Of a DNA stretch of 55,797 nt, positions 7,564 to 16,486 are shown piece by piece (the first letter of the stretch is position 1; every line of letters begins with the position of its first letter). A model generated the notes under the pieces. That model had not been told where the DNA came from. It did no database searches and saw only the letters and a program-made list of their open reading frames with translations. This DNA comes from an uncultured Lentisphaeria bacterium. GTDB taxonomy: Bacteria > Verrucomicrobiota > Lentisphaeria > Victivallales > Victivallaceae. The stretch lies in the NCBI GenBank assembly GCA_903831825.1, contig CAIKZE010000159.1, positions 1-55,797 of the forward strand, read 5' to 3'. Position numbers and translations under genes: made by a program.

Positions 7564-9246
7564 TTATGCCGTTGGAACAGTTATGACAAAACCTCTTTCC
7601 CCCGGTTTTCTTCTATCGTCAAAACCATATCTATTAAGCTCAACCCACTTTTTCAAATTCATCTTCAATTTTTTGGGTTTCGTAGCATCGTCTAGAGTGC
7701 TTTCCCGATAAGCATTAAAGAAATCATTATTTGAAAATTGTTTTCCTGGAAAATCGGCATTATGCTTCGTCCATTCTATCATAAAATCGGCAAACGCCTC
7801 TCCAAGTTCTAAAATTAAGCTCTTCTGTAGTGAGTTAATTCTTTCTGCTTCAATGATTCCTACAGCCAAGTAAAGCTGAACGCATTCAACCATGAAGTTG
7901 TCAAACCTGTTCCATTCAACCTCATCCCATTCCTTGAAGAGTTCGTGTCCAAACTCATCTATTGGACGATAAGTTTCTGAAAAATGATTATACAACTCAT
8001 ATTCAGCTTTGCGCCGGTTATGGCTCGAACTATTTCCTCCCACATAAAAGTTGGTGGTTATAGCTATCTTGGGCGATTCAGCAAATGGAATATTAATCCG
8101 GTTTCTTCCCTTATTTTCAACTTCCAAATCTCCTGAAAGAGAATTGAAAAGTTGTCCAAAATCAAAGTCCTCTCCGGCATCTTCGATATGAATAATATCC
8201 GATTCAGGTCTTACTCCTTGAAACAAGAAACGATTACTTTCTCTCGTTCTGAAGTCCAGGTTCTGAACCTCTCTGATATGCCCAAGGGCTTGTAGAAGTA
8301 TTCCCTTGCAAGTGCCACCGGATTCCTTTTTCAAGCTCTCGTCGGTAAGGATGAGTGCTTTCACGTTGGATAGGCATTTATGACGGGACAGCATGTATCC
8401 AAGCGCAGATTTCAATGCTCTAATCCTTTTTGTATCATTACCGCAAATGAGAGATATGAACTTGCTAAATTCACCATCAGAATCCATTTTAACATATTTC
8501 CTTTTAAGCATGGAATCTGTATAAATGAACGAGTCCAGTTGGAAGTAGTCTTTCAATTCCGCAGAGCCTTTTGTAATCTCTAAAAATCCGTTTTGATAGT
8601 AGAAAAACGCTTCATTTTGGGCATCTGTGTGTAGCGCAGGATTTATCATAGGCAAGTGGAGTAATAAACTCCTGTCTATTCTTTTCCCATTCGCCAAGAG
8701 AGCGTCATAATCATTGGGGAAAAACTGTTCAACAAATTTATTAAATTTGATTTTGACATCTTCCACGTCATGATGTGCTATTATATTATCAGCTACAAAC
8801 GCATATTCAGTTGTCTCGCATTCATTTTTGATAACTCTTACGCCCATCTTTTCCAGACACGCCAAAGTACCTTTCAGGTCTATTGACTTTTTGCCGTTAT
8901 GAGTTTTGAATGGTTGAGACTTATAGTTGAAACTCCTTTCCTGAAGCCTCTTTAACATTCCTTCGCCATGCGTGGCTTCAAGTATTGACATTACGTTTTG
9001 TTCCGCATCGCTGTAGACCATTAGGTCATCTACGTGCTTAGCAATCAACTCAATGTCGCTACTCGTTTTTTTCTTGTCGAAACCCCAATAATAATACCGG
9101 TCTCCACTGGGGTAAGATTTTGTTGCGCTAAAGAATTCTATTTCAAATTCCTTAGCCGTATTCTTACCTTTCGCTTCTTTTACCTTCTGGGATGCGTGTG
9201 ACCGGTTGTTTGGATTAACAACCCCGATGAACAATATGTTTTTCAT
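7564..9246 (-). CDS. SF3-type primase-helicase (mobile element replication protein)
   Basis: A 560-residue protein resembling the replicative primase-helicases (D5/SF3 helicase, DUF5906-like) of phages and integrative elements. The ATPase core covers roughly residues 270-480. It contains a P-loop-like ESGGTCKG, an acidic IIHIEDAGE strand (Walker B region), and KIAITTNFYVGG followed by RRKAEYELYNHF, the sensor/arginine region. EFGHELFKEWDEVEWNRFDNF is typical of the C-terminal part of this family. The usual P-loop is GTGKG. Here the second Gly is Cys (codon tgc instead of ggc), which could weaken ATP binding. GGAG lies ahead of the ATG at 9246. Its neighbour upstream is the integrase, with about 530 bp between. 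Confidence 0.75.
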   Translation of the reverse strand: MKNILFIGVVNPNNRSHASQKVKEAKGKNTAKEFEIEFFSATKSYPSGDRYYYWGFDKKKTSSDIELIAKHVDDLMVYSDAEQNVMSILEATHGEGMLKRLQERSFNYKSQPFKTHNGKKSIDLKGTLACLEKMGVRVIKNECETTEYAFVADNIIAHHDVEDVKIKFNKFVEQFFPNDYDALLANGKRIDRSLLLHLPMINPALHTDAQNEAFFYYQNGFLEITKGSAELKDYFQLDSFIYTDSMLKRKYVKMDSDGEFSKFISLICGNDTKRIRALKSALGYMLSRHKCLSNVKALILTDESLKKESGGTCKGILLQALGHIREVQNLDFRTRESNRFLFQGVRPESDIIHIEDAGEDFDFGQLFNSLSGDLEVENKGRNRINIPFAESPKIAITTNFYVGGNSSSHNRRKAEYELYNHFSETYRPIDEFGHELFKEWDEVEWNRFDNFMVECVQLYLAVGIIEAERINSLQKSLILELGEAFADFMIEWTKHNADFPGKQFSNNDFFNAYRESTLDDATKPKKLKMNLKKWVELNRYGFDDRRKPGERGFVITVPTA

Positions 9247-9772
9247 ATTTGTCTTGCTCCATTTTAGTTTTTGTCTTGCAATTCTGATAATAATTGGTGG
9301 AAGGAGTATTTGGGCAAGACTTCCAAATACCCTTTGTCGGGAATGACCCTATCCTATTTATCTTACCTAGCTCGTAAACTTTTCATCCGTTAAAATCTTA
9401 GTTTTTGAAATTATTTTTTACTTTTTTTATAATAAACATAAAATGGGGAAATTTGAACAGGGTTGGCAAAGACAGGATATTTGAAAAGTAATGCTATTGG
9501 GTGAGCCGCTATTTTCTTAATTTAAAAAATCACTCGTTTACTTAGCTTAAAATACATTACCGGTTCAAATTCACTCACTTCATTTACATTCATTTTTGGG
9601 GGTGTTTTCGGAATTACGCATGTTTTTTAATGGCGTGGAATTATGAGAAAAACTTAGTTATTGCCGGACGGAAAATTTTTAAATGGACGATTTGGGAAAA
9701 CGTTGAAATATAAGCCTATAAAGAACATTGCTTAATAAGCTTATATTATATAGACAACAAAGAAATGTCTAA
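9247..9772. other. AT-rich gap between integrase and primase-helicase genes
   Basis: About 525 bases with no supportable gene. It is strongly AT-rich and contains a short palindrome, ataagcttat, around 9735. It would hold the promoter of the primase-helicase gene and possibly the element's origin. I saw no convincing iteron array. Confidence 0.4.
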
Positions 9773-11125
9773 TCACGCAGTGGCAAGTAATGCAAGTAAC
9801 TGGTCTTTGTTGGCTTTGCTGATTCTTATTCTTTTTATCAGTTCTATGGCTTTGCTGACTCGCTCTGACAGGTTTTCCGGCTCTGTTGCCTTTATATCAA
9901 TAGTATCTGAATCGAGTTGTTTCATAAAGCCAGGGAACAACTGCATTTTGCTGTATTTTGCCTGTCTGTCGGCATGTGCGGAATAGTGGGATGTCATTTT
10001 ACTGTCCATGTGTCCGACTATGCTTTGAACTATAACAAGCGGTATATTATTAACCCCTGCCAGATAACAAAAAGTATGCCGTAATGAATGCACGTCTTTA
10101 ACAGATACAACCCTGTCACGCCCTTCTACTTTTTTAGTGGTTTTAATGCCTAATGATTCAAGAAAATTCTTAACCCTGTACGATATGCCTCCGCTATTTT
10201 CCAGATACATTTGCGCTAACTCCGGGAATACATATTCACTATCACCGCTGAGTAATAATTCAGCTCTTAAAAATTGTTCTAAAGGTTGCATGATTGGGAT
10301 TTCTACGAGTTTACCAGTTTTCAGTAATTTGCGTTTGATAATCATATTGTCAAAATCAATTTCTGTCTTTCGTAACGTGCAAATATCGCCCTCACGCAAA
10401 GCGGTGAATAAACCTGTCATAAATATTCTTTTGGTGAAGCTGTCCCAGTTATTACGAATGAGTTTTAATTCTGATTCAGTAAAAGCCTCTCTTGATTCAT
10501 AATTGTTATTAAGCTTCTCAATGTTCCTGAATGGGTTTTCAATCAATCCGGCATCCTTGGAAAGCTTATCAAAAACCTCGCATAAAGTTTGCTGAATGAC
10601 ATTGCACGAGGCGTTTGATAGATTCCCTTTTCTTGAGTATTTGCTAGATTTTCCATTTTTGCGGTGATTCTTGAATATTACTTGCTTGTTGAATCTGCCT
10701 TTTTCTCTTATCTGTTGGATATACTCTTCAGCATGTTTTTTTTGAACATTCGCAAGATTAAGAACGTCCGGGAAATTGCTTGTCAGGAAGGCAGTAAAAT
10801 CCCTCCAATATGAACGCTTAAACTTAATTCTATCTGCCGAGGGTTGTTTCTTGCGTGGTTTCTTTAGTGACAACTCATAAGCATTTGACAATGCTATTCT
10901 ATCACCGCCTTGTAATTCAAGCTTGAAATTCTCAACTATTGCCCTGACTGATTTCTGTACCGTCAAATTCTTTGCAGTTTGTTTTATATTCTTTTCAAAT
11001 TCTAAAGCTTCATCTTGTTTAAAACAGTTTTCACAAACACCATGATATAATTTTCCTGACTGCATAAAACGATAATGATATTCTTGAGTCAATCCGCTTG
11101 AAGTAGGTCGCTTGAATACTGACAT
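9773..11125 (-). CDS. tyrosine recombinase (integrase)
   Basis: A 450-residue site-specific recombinase of the phage integrase family, which cuts and rejoins DNA through a tyrosine. The N-terminal third is Lys/Arg-rich and suited to arm binding. A SAM-like core-binding region follows (about 105-205). The catalytic domain shows the R-K-H-R-H-Y set: Arg in GLFTALREGD, HSLRHTF, GHMDSKMT and the nucleophile in TSHYSAHA. All appear intact. The start at 11125 has an excellent AGGAGG 8 bases ahead. The gene begins about 97 bases from a truncated tRNA-Val, the normal place for an integrase relative to its attachment site. Repeated acacattt words (11178-11197) just upstream could be arm-type sites. 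Confidence 0.9.
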   Translation of the reverse strand: MSVFKRPTSSGLTQEYHYRFMQSGKLYHGVCENCFKQDEALEFEKNIKQTAKNLTVQKSVRAIVENFKLELQGGDRIALSNAYELSLKKPRKKQPSADRIKFKRSYWRDFTAFLTSNFPDVLNLANVQKKHAEEYIQQIREKGRFNKQVIFKNHRKNGKSSKYSRKGNLSNASCNVIQQTLCEVFDKLSKDAGLIENPFRNIEKLNNNYESREAFTESELKLIRNNWDSFTKRIFMTGLFTALREGDICTLRKTEIDFDNMIIKRKLLKTGKLVEIPIMQPLEQFLRAELLLSGDSEYVFPELAQMYLENSGGISYRVKNFLESLGIKTTKKVEGRDRVVSVKDVHSLRHTFCYLAGVNNIPLVIVQSIVGHMDSKMTSHYSAHADRQAKYSKMQLFPGFMKQLDSDTIDIKATEPENLSERVSKAIELIKRIRISKANKDQLLALLATA

Positions 11126-11221
11126 TTTACCTCCTAAAGATAATCTGTCAGCATAAAGGTATTTTTAATACTTATTTACACATTTTTGACACATTTATCA
11201 AAAACTGTAGATAAACTATGT

Positions 11222-11262
11222 CCGTGTGAAGGTAGCGCTCTAGCCAATTGAGCTAATCGCCC
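11222..11262 (-). pseudogene. 5' fragment of tRNA-Val (anticodon CAC); attachment site
   Basis: On the minus strand this reads as the first 41 bases of a tRNA: acceptor GGGCGAT, TA, D-arm GCTC...GAGC, then the anticodon stem CTACC, loop TTCACAC (anticodon CAC, valine) and GG. From there the sequence departs from a tRNA. The rest of the anticodon stem, the T-arm and the 3' acceptor strand are missing. The integrase gene lies 97 bases away on the truncated side. This is the expected result when an element integrates inside the anticodon arm. The intact copy should then be rebuilt at the other junction, which I cannot see. Confidence 0.75.
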
Positions 11263-11320
11263 GTTTCGAATGACTATAAAAATACTTTAATATTCCTGGT
11301 TTTCAAGTTCTATTCTCACA

Positions 11321-11344
11321 CATCGTCAGGATAATCTGACGATG
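11321..11344 (-). terminator. hairpin after pcm
   Basis: A perfect 9-bp stem, catcgtcag/ctgacgatg, with loop gataat, lies 6 bases past the pcm stop. No good T-run follows on the minus strand, so it is at best a weak terminator or an RNA-end stabiliser. Confidence 0.45.
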
Positions 11345-11350
11345 ATGCAT

Positions 11351-11977
11351 TTACTGCTGGGTGACACCGGTGAGAGGGACGAATCTTACCCCGATGGTTT
11401 CTCTGATTTTAAACTTCTCGCCTTCGCGGACAACTACCGAAAGCGACTGCACTATGGAAGTGCCGCCCAGCGGAATGACCAGGCAGGCGCCTTCTTTAAG
11501 CTGCATCATAAGCTGTTCCGGGATTACGCCGGCCGCCGCCGTGACAATGATTCCGTCAAACGGGGCTTCTTCCGGCCAGCCGAGCCCGCCGTCGCCGGTC
11601 CGGAAGTGGATATTGCGATACCCCATCGCTTCAAGATTTACTTTGGCGCGTTCCGCCAGCGCGGGGATTATTTCGATAGTATAAACATCCTTGACGATTT
11701 CCGCCAGCACCGCCGCCTGGTAGCCGGAACCGGTGCCGATTTCCAGAATGCGTTTAGACGGGTCGGGGTCGAGCAGTTCGGTCATGTAAGCCACGATAAA
11801 TGGCTGGGAAATGGTCTGTCCATGCCCGATGGGCAGCGGATTGTCGGCATAGGCGACCGGCTGCAGATCATCAGGGACCAGTTTATTTCGTTCCACTTTG
11901 CGCATTGCCGCCAGCACCGCCGGATTGGTGATTCCGCGCATTTCAATCTGCGAACTTACCATGATTTCCCGGTTCAT
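11351..11977 (-). CDS. pcm: protein-L-isoaspartate O-methyltransferase
   Basis: A 208-residue cytosolic enzyme, the usual length for the family. It transfers a methyl group from S-adenosylmethionine to L-isoaspartyl residues and so starts repair of age-damaged proteins. Visible motifs: the N-terminal M-V-x-x-Q-I; ADNPLPIGHGQTISQPFIVAYMTELL, typical of Pcm; the SAM-binding LEIGTGSGYQAAVLA (about residues 77-91); and DGGLGWPEEAPFDGIIVTAA. GGAGG lies 7 bases ahead of the ATG. Divergently placed to recQ, with about 190 bases between them for both promoters. This is the first clearly chromosomal gene to the right of the truncated tRNA. Confidence 0.95.
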   Translation of the reverse strand: MNREIMVSSQIEMRGITNPAVLAAMRKVERNKLVPDDLQPVAYADNPLPIGHGQTISQPFIVAYMTELLDPDPSKRILEIGTGSGYQAAVLAEIVKDVYTIEIIPALAERAKVNLEAMGYRNIHFRTGDGGLGWPEEAPFDGIIVTAAAGVIPEQLMMQLKEGACLVIPLGGTSIVQSLSVVVREGEKFKIRETIGVRFVPLTGVTQQ

Positions 11978-12166
11978 AATCGTCCTCCAAATTCAAAAAA
12001 ATAAACTTAAAAATGGATAAAGCAGATACGTTTCCCTTCAAGTCAGTTCTTCAGTAAATAATGTGCGCTGGGGTAAAATAATCTTCTCCGGAACAAAATC
12101 AAACCGGTTGTTGCGGAATCCGTTTGCGGGGTTAAATTATTATGGTTTTTTTATTTAAATTATAGT

Positions 12167-14551
12167 GTGAAATTTATGCGGCAGAAAACGCTTTCAGCTT
12201 TAAAACAATATTTCGGTTTCGACGGTTTTCTGGACAATCAGGAAGAGATCGTCCATCACATCCTTGAAGGCAAGGATTTGTGCGTCATCATGCCGACCGG
12301 CGCGGGAAAATCGCTGTGCTATCAACTGCCGATTTTGATGAGACCCGGCTACGGCATCGTCGTCTCGCCGCTCATTTCCCTGATGAAAGACCAGGTGGAC
12401 GCGCTCCGGGCGAAAGGGGTGCCGGCCGCGTTTGTAAACAGCACCGTGTCGAATATCGAACAGCAGTCCATTCTGCGCGACGCCGCCATCGGCAACATAA
12501 AATTGCTCTATGTGGCGCCTGAACGCTTTTATATGAGTTCGTTTCAACAGTTGATGTCGCATTGCCCGCCCGGCATGATGGTGGTGGACGAGGCACACTG
12601 CATCAGCCAGTGGGGTCATGATTTCAGGCCTTCCTATTCGCGTCTCGGCGATATGGTTAATGACTACGGAATCGCGCAGGTATGCGCTTTTACCGCCACC
12701 GCCACATCAATCGTCAGGGAAGACATCAGAACGCAACTGAAGCGCCCGGAAATGCATTTGCATGTGGCCGGCTTCAAACGCCCGAACCTGGCGTTTACGG
12801 TGCTGGAATGCGGCGCCAACAGCCAGAAGAGCCTGGCCCTGGCCAAACTATTGAAAAATCCCAGGCCGACGATAATTTACGCATCCACCAGAAAGGCGGT
12901 CGAACAGATTGCGGAAGAATTCAAGCGGTTCGGCTGCATCCCTTACCATGCCGGCATGGGCGACGAAAGCCGGAGCGCTGCCCAGGATAAATTCATGAAC
13001 GATTCCTGCCCGGTGCTGGTTGCGACCAACGCCTTCGGGATGGGCATTGACCGCCCGGACGTCCGGCGGGTGATTCACTACAATCTCACCGGCTCGCTGG
13101 AGGCATATTATCAGGAAGCCGGCCGCGCGGGGCGGGACGGCGAACCGGCGGAATGTACTTTGCTGTATTCATACAGCGACCGCTACGTCCAGGAGTTCCT
13201 GATAGATTTGAACAATCCGCCGGAAGAACTGCTGCACGGACTTTATGCCGCGCTGCGCAGAATCGCTCAAAGGGACAAGACGAATATTCTGGAAGTGACG
13301 CTGGCGGAATTGGTCTCATCCGTTTCAGTCGCGAAATCCGATACCCAGCTCAGCAGCGCCATGCGGATACTGGAAAAAAACGGCTACATCGAACGCGGGT
13401 TCAAGTCTAACAATACCGGCTCCATCCGTTTTACCGGCAAGCTGGACAGTTTAGAAAATAAACATTTCGCGGAGTCCACGCAGCGCTCCCGTTTCATTCA
13501 CCGCTGCATTAATCATTTCGGCGCGCAGTTATCCGCGCCGATGGCCTGTTCCTACGACCAGCTTGCGTCCGTTGCCGGCTTGACAGTCGAACAGGTCAAA
13601 CGGGTAGTGCGGGCGCTTGAAGACGAATGCGTGGAATGGACGCCGCCGTTTTCCGGAAGCACCACCGAGCTGCTCCGCCCGGACGAACCCAAACTGGAAA
13701 TTGATTTTGCCGAGCTGACCAGGAAACGGGAGTTTGAAATTGCCCGGCTGGATGAAGTCATCAGTTATACGAGCAGCCGCAAATGCCGCCAGCAATTTTT
13801 GATCTCCTATTTCGGAGAGGATTCCGCCGGCTGGAAATGCGAAAACTGCGACCGCTGTCAGACGGCCGTTCACGTTCCGCGCCGCGAGGCCGGAACGGCG
13901 GAAAAGGAAATCGCGAACATAATTCTATCCACGGTGCTGGAGTTCAAGGGGCGGCTGGGCAGAGGCAAAATCAGCCAGGTGCTGGCCGGCGCCAAAAGAC
14001 TGGAAATTGTTGACTGGGGACTCGACCGCCATCCGCGGTTCGGCGCGCTGAAAGGCATCAGCCAGAACAATATTCTGCTGTTTATGAAATCGCTGGAAAG
14101 TCTCGGCTGCATCGGTCAGGCCGGGAACCCGGAATACCCCTGTATTGAAGTCACCCCGCATGGCATGGAAGTGCTTAGCGGCCATGTCTCTGTGATGCTT
14201 GATTTTCCGGAAATCGCACAGTCCGCCGAGCAGAAATCAAAGAAATCTTCCGGGAACTCCGGCAAACCGAAACGCTTTAATGATGAGGATGATGACAATT
14301 TCAGTTCAAATCACAATGATTTATTTGAAAGACTGCGCGAACTGCGCACCAAAATGGCAGAACAGAAAAAGGTTCCGGCATACCATATCCTGCATGATTC
14401 CGTGCTGACCGAGCTGGCGAAAAAGCAGCCGATGACGCTGCTGGAGGCTTCGAATATCAAAGGCATCGGCCCCGCAAAACTTGATACCATTATTCCGAAA
14501 TTCCTGGGGGCGATCAGCGCCTGGCGGCAAGAGGACGTCATCAAGTTTTGA
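12167..14551 (+). CDS. recQ: ATP-dependent DNA helicase RecQ
   Basis: A 794-residue 3'-5' helicase acting in recombination and stalled-fork repair. Helicase motifs are complete: Q-motif near F-x-x-x-Q-E, Walker A MPTGAGKS (42-49), [22 protein letters not shown], and the motif VI segment [13 protein letters not shown] RecQ zinc-binding domain follows ([12 protein letters not shown], then WKCENCDRC), then a winged helix ([22 protein letters not shown]) and a C-terminal HRDC domain (about 720-790). It is longer than E. coli RecQ (about 610) because of an inserted segment around 370-500 and a charged linker before HRDC. The first codon in this frame is GTG at 12167, an ATG follows 9 bases later, and neither has a good ribosome site, so the start is uncertain by three codons. 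Confidence 0.93.
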   Translation: MKFMRQKTLSALKQYFGFDGFLDNQEEIVHHILEGKDLCVIMPTGAGKSLCYQLPILMRPGYGIVVSPLISLMKDQVDALRAKGVPAAFVNSTVSNIEQQSILRDAAIGNIKLLYVAPERFYMSSFQQLMSHCPPGMMVVDEAHCISQWGHDFRPSYSRLGDMVNDYGIAQVCAFTATATSIVREDIRTQLKRPEMHLHVAGFKRPNLAFTVLECGANSQKSLALAKLLKNPRPTIIYASTRKAVEQIAEEFKRFGCIPYHAGMGDESRSAAQDKFMNDSCPVLVATNAFGMGIDRPDVRRVIHYNLTGSLEAYYQEAGRAGRDGEPAECTLLYSYSDRYVQEFLIDLNNPPEELLHGLYAALRRIAQRDKTNILEVTLAELVSSVSVAKSDTQLSSAMRILEKNGYIERGFKSNNTGSIRFTGKLDSLENKHFAESTQRSRFIHRCINHFGAQLSAPMACSYDQLASVAGLTVEQVKRVVRALEDECVEWTPPFSGSTTELLRPDEPKLEIDFAELTRKREFEIARLDEVISYTSSRKCRQQFLISYFGEDSAGWKCENCDRCQTAVHVPRREAGTAEKEIANIILSTVLEFKGRLGRGKISQVLAGAKRLEIVDWGLDRHPRFGALKGISQNNILLFMKSLESLGCIGQAGNPEYPCIEVTPHGMEVLSGHVSVMLDFPEIAQSAEQKSKKSSGNSGKPKRFNDEDDDNFSSNHNDLFERLRELRTKMAEQKKVPAYHILHDSVLTELAKKQPMTLLEASNIKGIGPAKLDTIIPKFLGAISAWRQEDVIKF

Positions 14552-14647
14552 CCGCCAGTACAAGATATTGCGCTTTGAACTTGATTTAACAATATTTCCG
14601 GATAAAGTAAAGCTCTCAAGGGGACAATAAATTTAACGGTAGAGATA

Positions 14648-15496
14648 ATGCTTTACAAAAGAATAAAAAAGCGTACTTGGGAAATTCTGAATACTGCCAG
14701 GCGTGGTGATTATCCGGCTATTTTTTTCCAATGGTTTATGCTGGCGCTGATTTTATTGAACGTTATTGCGGTCGTTTTAGCCACAGTCCGGTCTATTAAT
14801 CAGCAGTTCAACCAATTTTTCAACTGGTTCGAGACGTTTTCGGTAATTATCTTCTCGCTGGAATATCTGCTCCGGCTGTGGAGCTGCACTTCGGTTCCCG
14901 GCCGCGGTCCGATCTGGGGGCGGATAAAATTTTTATTTTATCCGATGACTGTCATCGATCTGCTGTCGGTGCTGCCGTTTTATCTGCCGCTGTTCGGAAT
15001 GGATTTGCGCTTTTTGCGAATTCTGCGCATGTTCAGAATTTTCAGGCTCGCCAAGATCGGCCGCTATTACCAGTCGCTAAATCTGATACGCAATGTTTTT
15101 AGCGATAAAAAAGACGAAATCGTATTGTCCGCCACGATCATGGGAGTCCTGTTGATTCTATCGGCAAGCTTCCTCTATTATCTGGAAAATGAGGCCCAGC
15201 CGAAGGCGTTTTCCAGCATCCCGGCCGCGATGTGGTGGGCCGTCACCGCGCTGACCACTGTCGGCTACGGCGACATCTATCCGATAACGCCGCTGGGGAA
15301 ATTTGTCGCGTCGCTGATTGCGATCAGCGGCATCGGCATGTTCGCGCTCCCGACCGGCATTATCAGTTCAGGATTTGTCGAAGAGATTCATAAGCACAAA
15401 AGAGAACATGCCGAAGCCTCAGAAGAAGTTGACAATAATATTACATGTCCTCATTGCGGCAAACAGTTTAACCATGAAGAAATAAAAAAAGAATAA
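14648..15496 (+). CDS. voltage-gated potassium channel with C-terminal Cys motif
   Basis: A 282-residue six-helix channel subunit (S1-S6), expected to assemble as a tetramer in the inner membrane. S4 carries positive residues at every third position (R121, R124, R127, R130, R133, K136), the signature of a voltage sensor. The pore loop contains the selectivity filter TTVGYGD (203-209), and the S6 segment ends in a charged helix. The tail ends in CPHCGKQFNH (267-276), a single CxxC with a following His that resembles half of a zinc ribbon. The usual KvAP-like channels I know lack this. No strong Shine-Dalgarno is evident. It follows recQ by about 95 bases and converges with nrdG, with 12 bases between the stop codons. 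Confidence 0.9.
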   Translation: MLYKRIKKRTWEILNTARRGDYPAIFFQWFMLALILLNVIAVVLATVRSINQQFNQFFNWFETFSVIIFSLEYLLRLWSCTSVPGRGPIWGRIKFLFYPMTVIDLLSVLPFYLPLFGMDLRFLRILRMFRIFRLAKIGRYYQSLNLIRNVFSDKKDEIVLSATIMGVLLILSASFLYYLENEAQPKAFSSIPAAMWWAVTALTTVGYGDIYPITPLGKFVASLIAISGIGMFALPTGIISSGFVEEIHKHKREHAEASEEVDNNITCPHCGKQFNHEEIKKE

Positions 15497-15508
15497 CCGC
15501 CTCCGTTT

Positions 15509-16225
15509 TCAGCGGCGAATGATCGTGCCTTTGAGGCCGCGAACGCGGGTGTCACCGAAAGAGTCGGCGATAGATACCAGTTCACTATCGGTGTAAGTCT
15601 TATGCAGCAGCAGATTGTCGTCAATAATCTCGGCGGGATTGAACTGTTGAAGCGTCCATTCTTTCTGTCCAAGCGCGTGCAGTTCCTGCCGCATCGTTTT
15701 CAGGTCGTCAACCGAAAGCAGAACTTGATGCACCGTCGTCCGCACATCAATCGTAATCTTTTTTTCGATTGCAAAGCGGATTACGCTGTGGACTTTTTCC
15801 GCAAGTTCCGGAATTTTGCAATTAGTGATTTCGCTGTACTTGCCGGATGGAGCTTTATAATCCACGCCCAGGGCATCAATTCCGACTTCCCGGTGGATTT
15901 CAAAAACCTTCTCCGGCACGCTGCCGTTGGTATCCAGTTTTATCAGGAAGCCTTTTGCTTTGATTTTCTTCGCAAACGATACCAGGCCGCGGCGCAATGA
16001 CGGTTCGCCGCCGCTGATGACGACGCCGTCCAGCCGCCCGACCCGCTTGTCCAGAAAAGCTAAAAATTGCTTTTCCGTGATTTCCGGCTGGCTTTCAGGA
16101 TCAAAAACCAGCGACGGATTGTGGCAGTAAGCACATTTAAAATTACAATTTCCGGCAAAGACGACACAGGACAATTTGCCCGGGAAGTCAATCATGGAAA
16201 AAGTGCGCATCCCTCTAATATTCAT
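15509..16225 (-). CDS. nrdG: anaerobic ribonucleotide reductase activating protein (radical SAM)
   Basis: A 238-residue radical-SAM activase. It cleaves S-adenosylmethionine with a 4Fe-4S cluster and abstracts hydrogen from the reductase glycine. The cluster motif is C-N-F-K-C-A-Y-C (CxxxCxxC), followed by the SAM-binding VVISGGEP. It belongs to the longer NrdG form also annotated as a pyruvate formate-lyase activase homologue. The reading frame is open a further 39 codons upstream, but that part is not conserved-looking and would run through a terminator, so I chose the ATG at 16225 just before IRGMRTFSMIDFPGKL, which begins the known family. The ribosome site is weak (ttggt). A Rho-independent terminator separates it from the glycyl-radical genes upstream, so it may be made in lower amounts or from its own promoter. 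Confidence 0.9.
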   Translation of the reverse strand: MNIRGMRTFSMIDFPGKLSCVVFAGNCNFKCAYCHNPSLVFDPESQPEITEKQFLAFLDKRVGRLDGVVISGGEPSLRRGLVSFAKKIKAKGFLIKLDTNGSVPEKVFEIHREVGIDALGVDYKAPSGKYSEITNCKIPELAEKVHSVIRFAIEKKITIDVRTTVHQVLLSVDDLKTMRQELHALGQKEWTLQQFNPAEIIDDNLLLHKTYTDSELVSIADSFGDTRVRGLKGTIIRR

Positions 16226-16259
16226 AACATTTACCAATGTAGATCGTATCTTGCAGACG

Positions 16260-16297
16260 AAAAAAAATTCTCCTGCCCTGATTAGCGGCAGGAGAAT
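16260..16297 (-). terminator. Rho-independent terminator between glycyl-radical genes and nrdG
   Basis: An 11-bp perfect stem, attctcctgcc (16267-16277) with ggcaggagaat (16287-16297), and a 9-base loop. On the minus strand it is followed by a run of seven or more T (16260-16266). It lies 15 bases after the stop of the second small gene. The transcript from nrdD would mostly end here, with some read-through into nrdG. Confidence 0.85.
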
Positions 16298-16311
16298 CTG
16301 GAAGAGCGTTC

Positions 16312-16464
16312 TTATGCGCCTGTTTTCTTCAAGCAGGCACAATCAACTTCAAATGTCTTTCTGTCTTTGAACTCTTCCCGCTTGCCTTTGTTCCAGCTTG
16401 CAACCGGCCTGAAGTAGCCGACCACTCTGCTGTAAACTTCGGTTTTTACTCCGCATTTTGCCAT
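16312..16464 (-). CDS. stand-alone NrdD glycyl-radical domain, copy 2
   Basis: A 50-residue protein that corresponds to the C-terminal glycyl-radical loop of class III ribonucleotide reductase: KTEVYSRVVGYFRPV (radical Gly17 in RVVGY), then SWNKGKREEFKDRKTF. In ordinary NrdD this segment is fused to the end of the large subunit. Here it is a separate gene with its own ATG and an AGGAG 7 bases ahead. The tail holds a Cys-x-Cys pair (DCACL), and MAKCG begins the protein; these cysteines could replace the structural zinc site of NrdD. It is about 80 percent identical to the 51-residue copy 22 bases upstream. Both are complete and intact, which argues against a recent frameshift. The function is inferred from family knowledge: a radical-bearing subunit that docks on NrdD. 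Confidence 0.85.
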   Translation of the reverse strand: MAKCGVKTEVYSRVVGYFRPVASWNKGKREEFKDRKTFEVDCACLKKTGA

Positions 16465-16486
16465 TTCGCTCTCCTGTTGACCCCGC

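Larger units (their letters stand above)
7521..11240 (-). mobile_element. right-hand part of an integrated element (replication gene + integrase + att)
   Basis: The primase-helicase gene, a tyrosine recombinase gene and the truncated tRNA-Val lie in the order expected for one end of an integrative element. DNA to the left is AT-rich and full of orphan genes, while DNA to the right (pcm, recQ) is GC-richer housekeeping sequence. I could not find a second copy of the tRNA anticodon-arm sequence to the left, so the left end is unknown and may lie outside the window. The start coordinate is only the last element-like gene. Confidence 0.5.

Noticed and set aside
11222-11262. An intact tRNA gene
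   Set aside because: Only the 5' half is present; the T-arm and 3' acceptor strand are missing, so it is annotated as a fragment at an attachment site.
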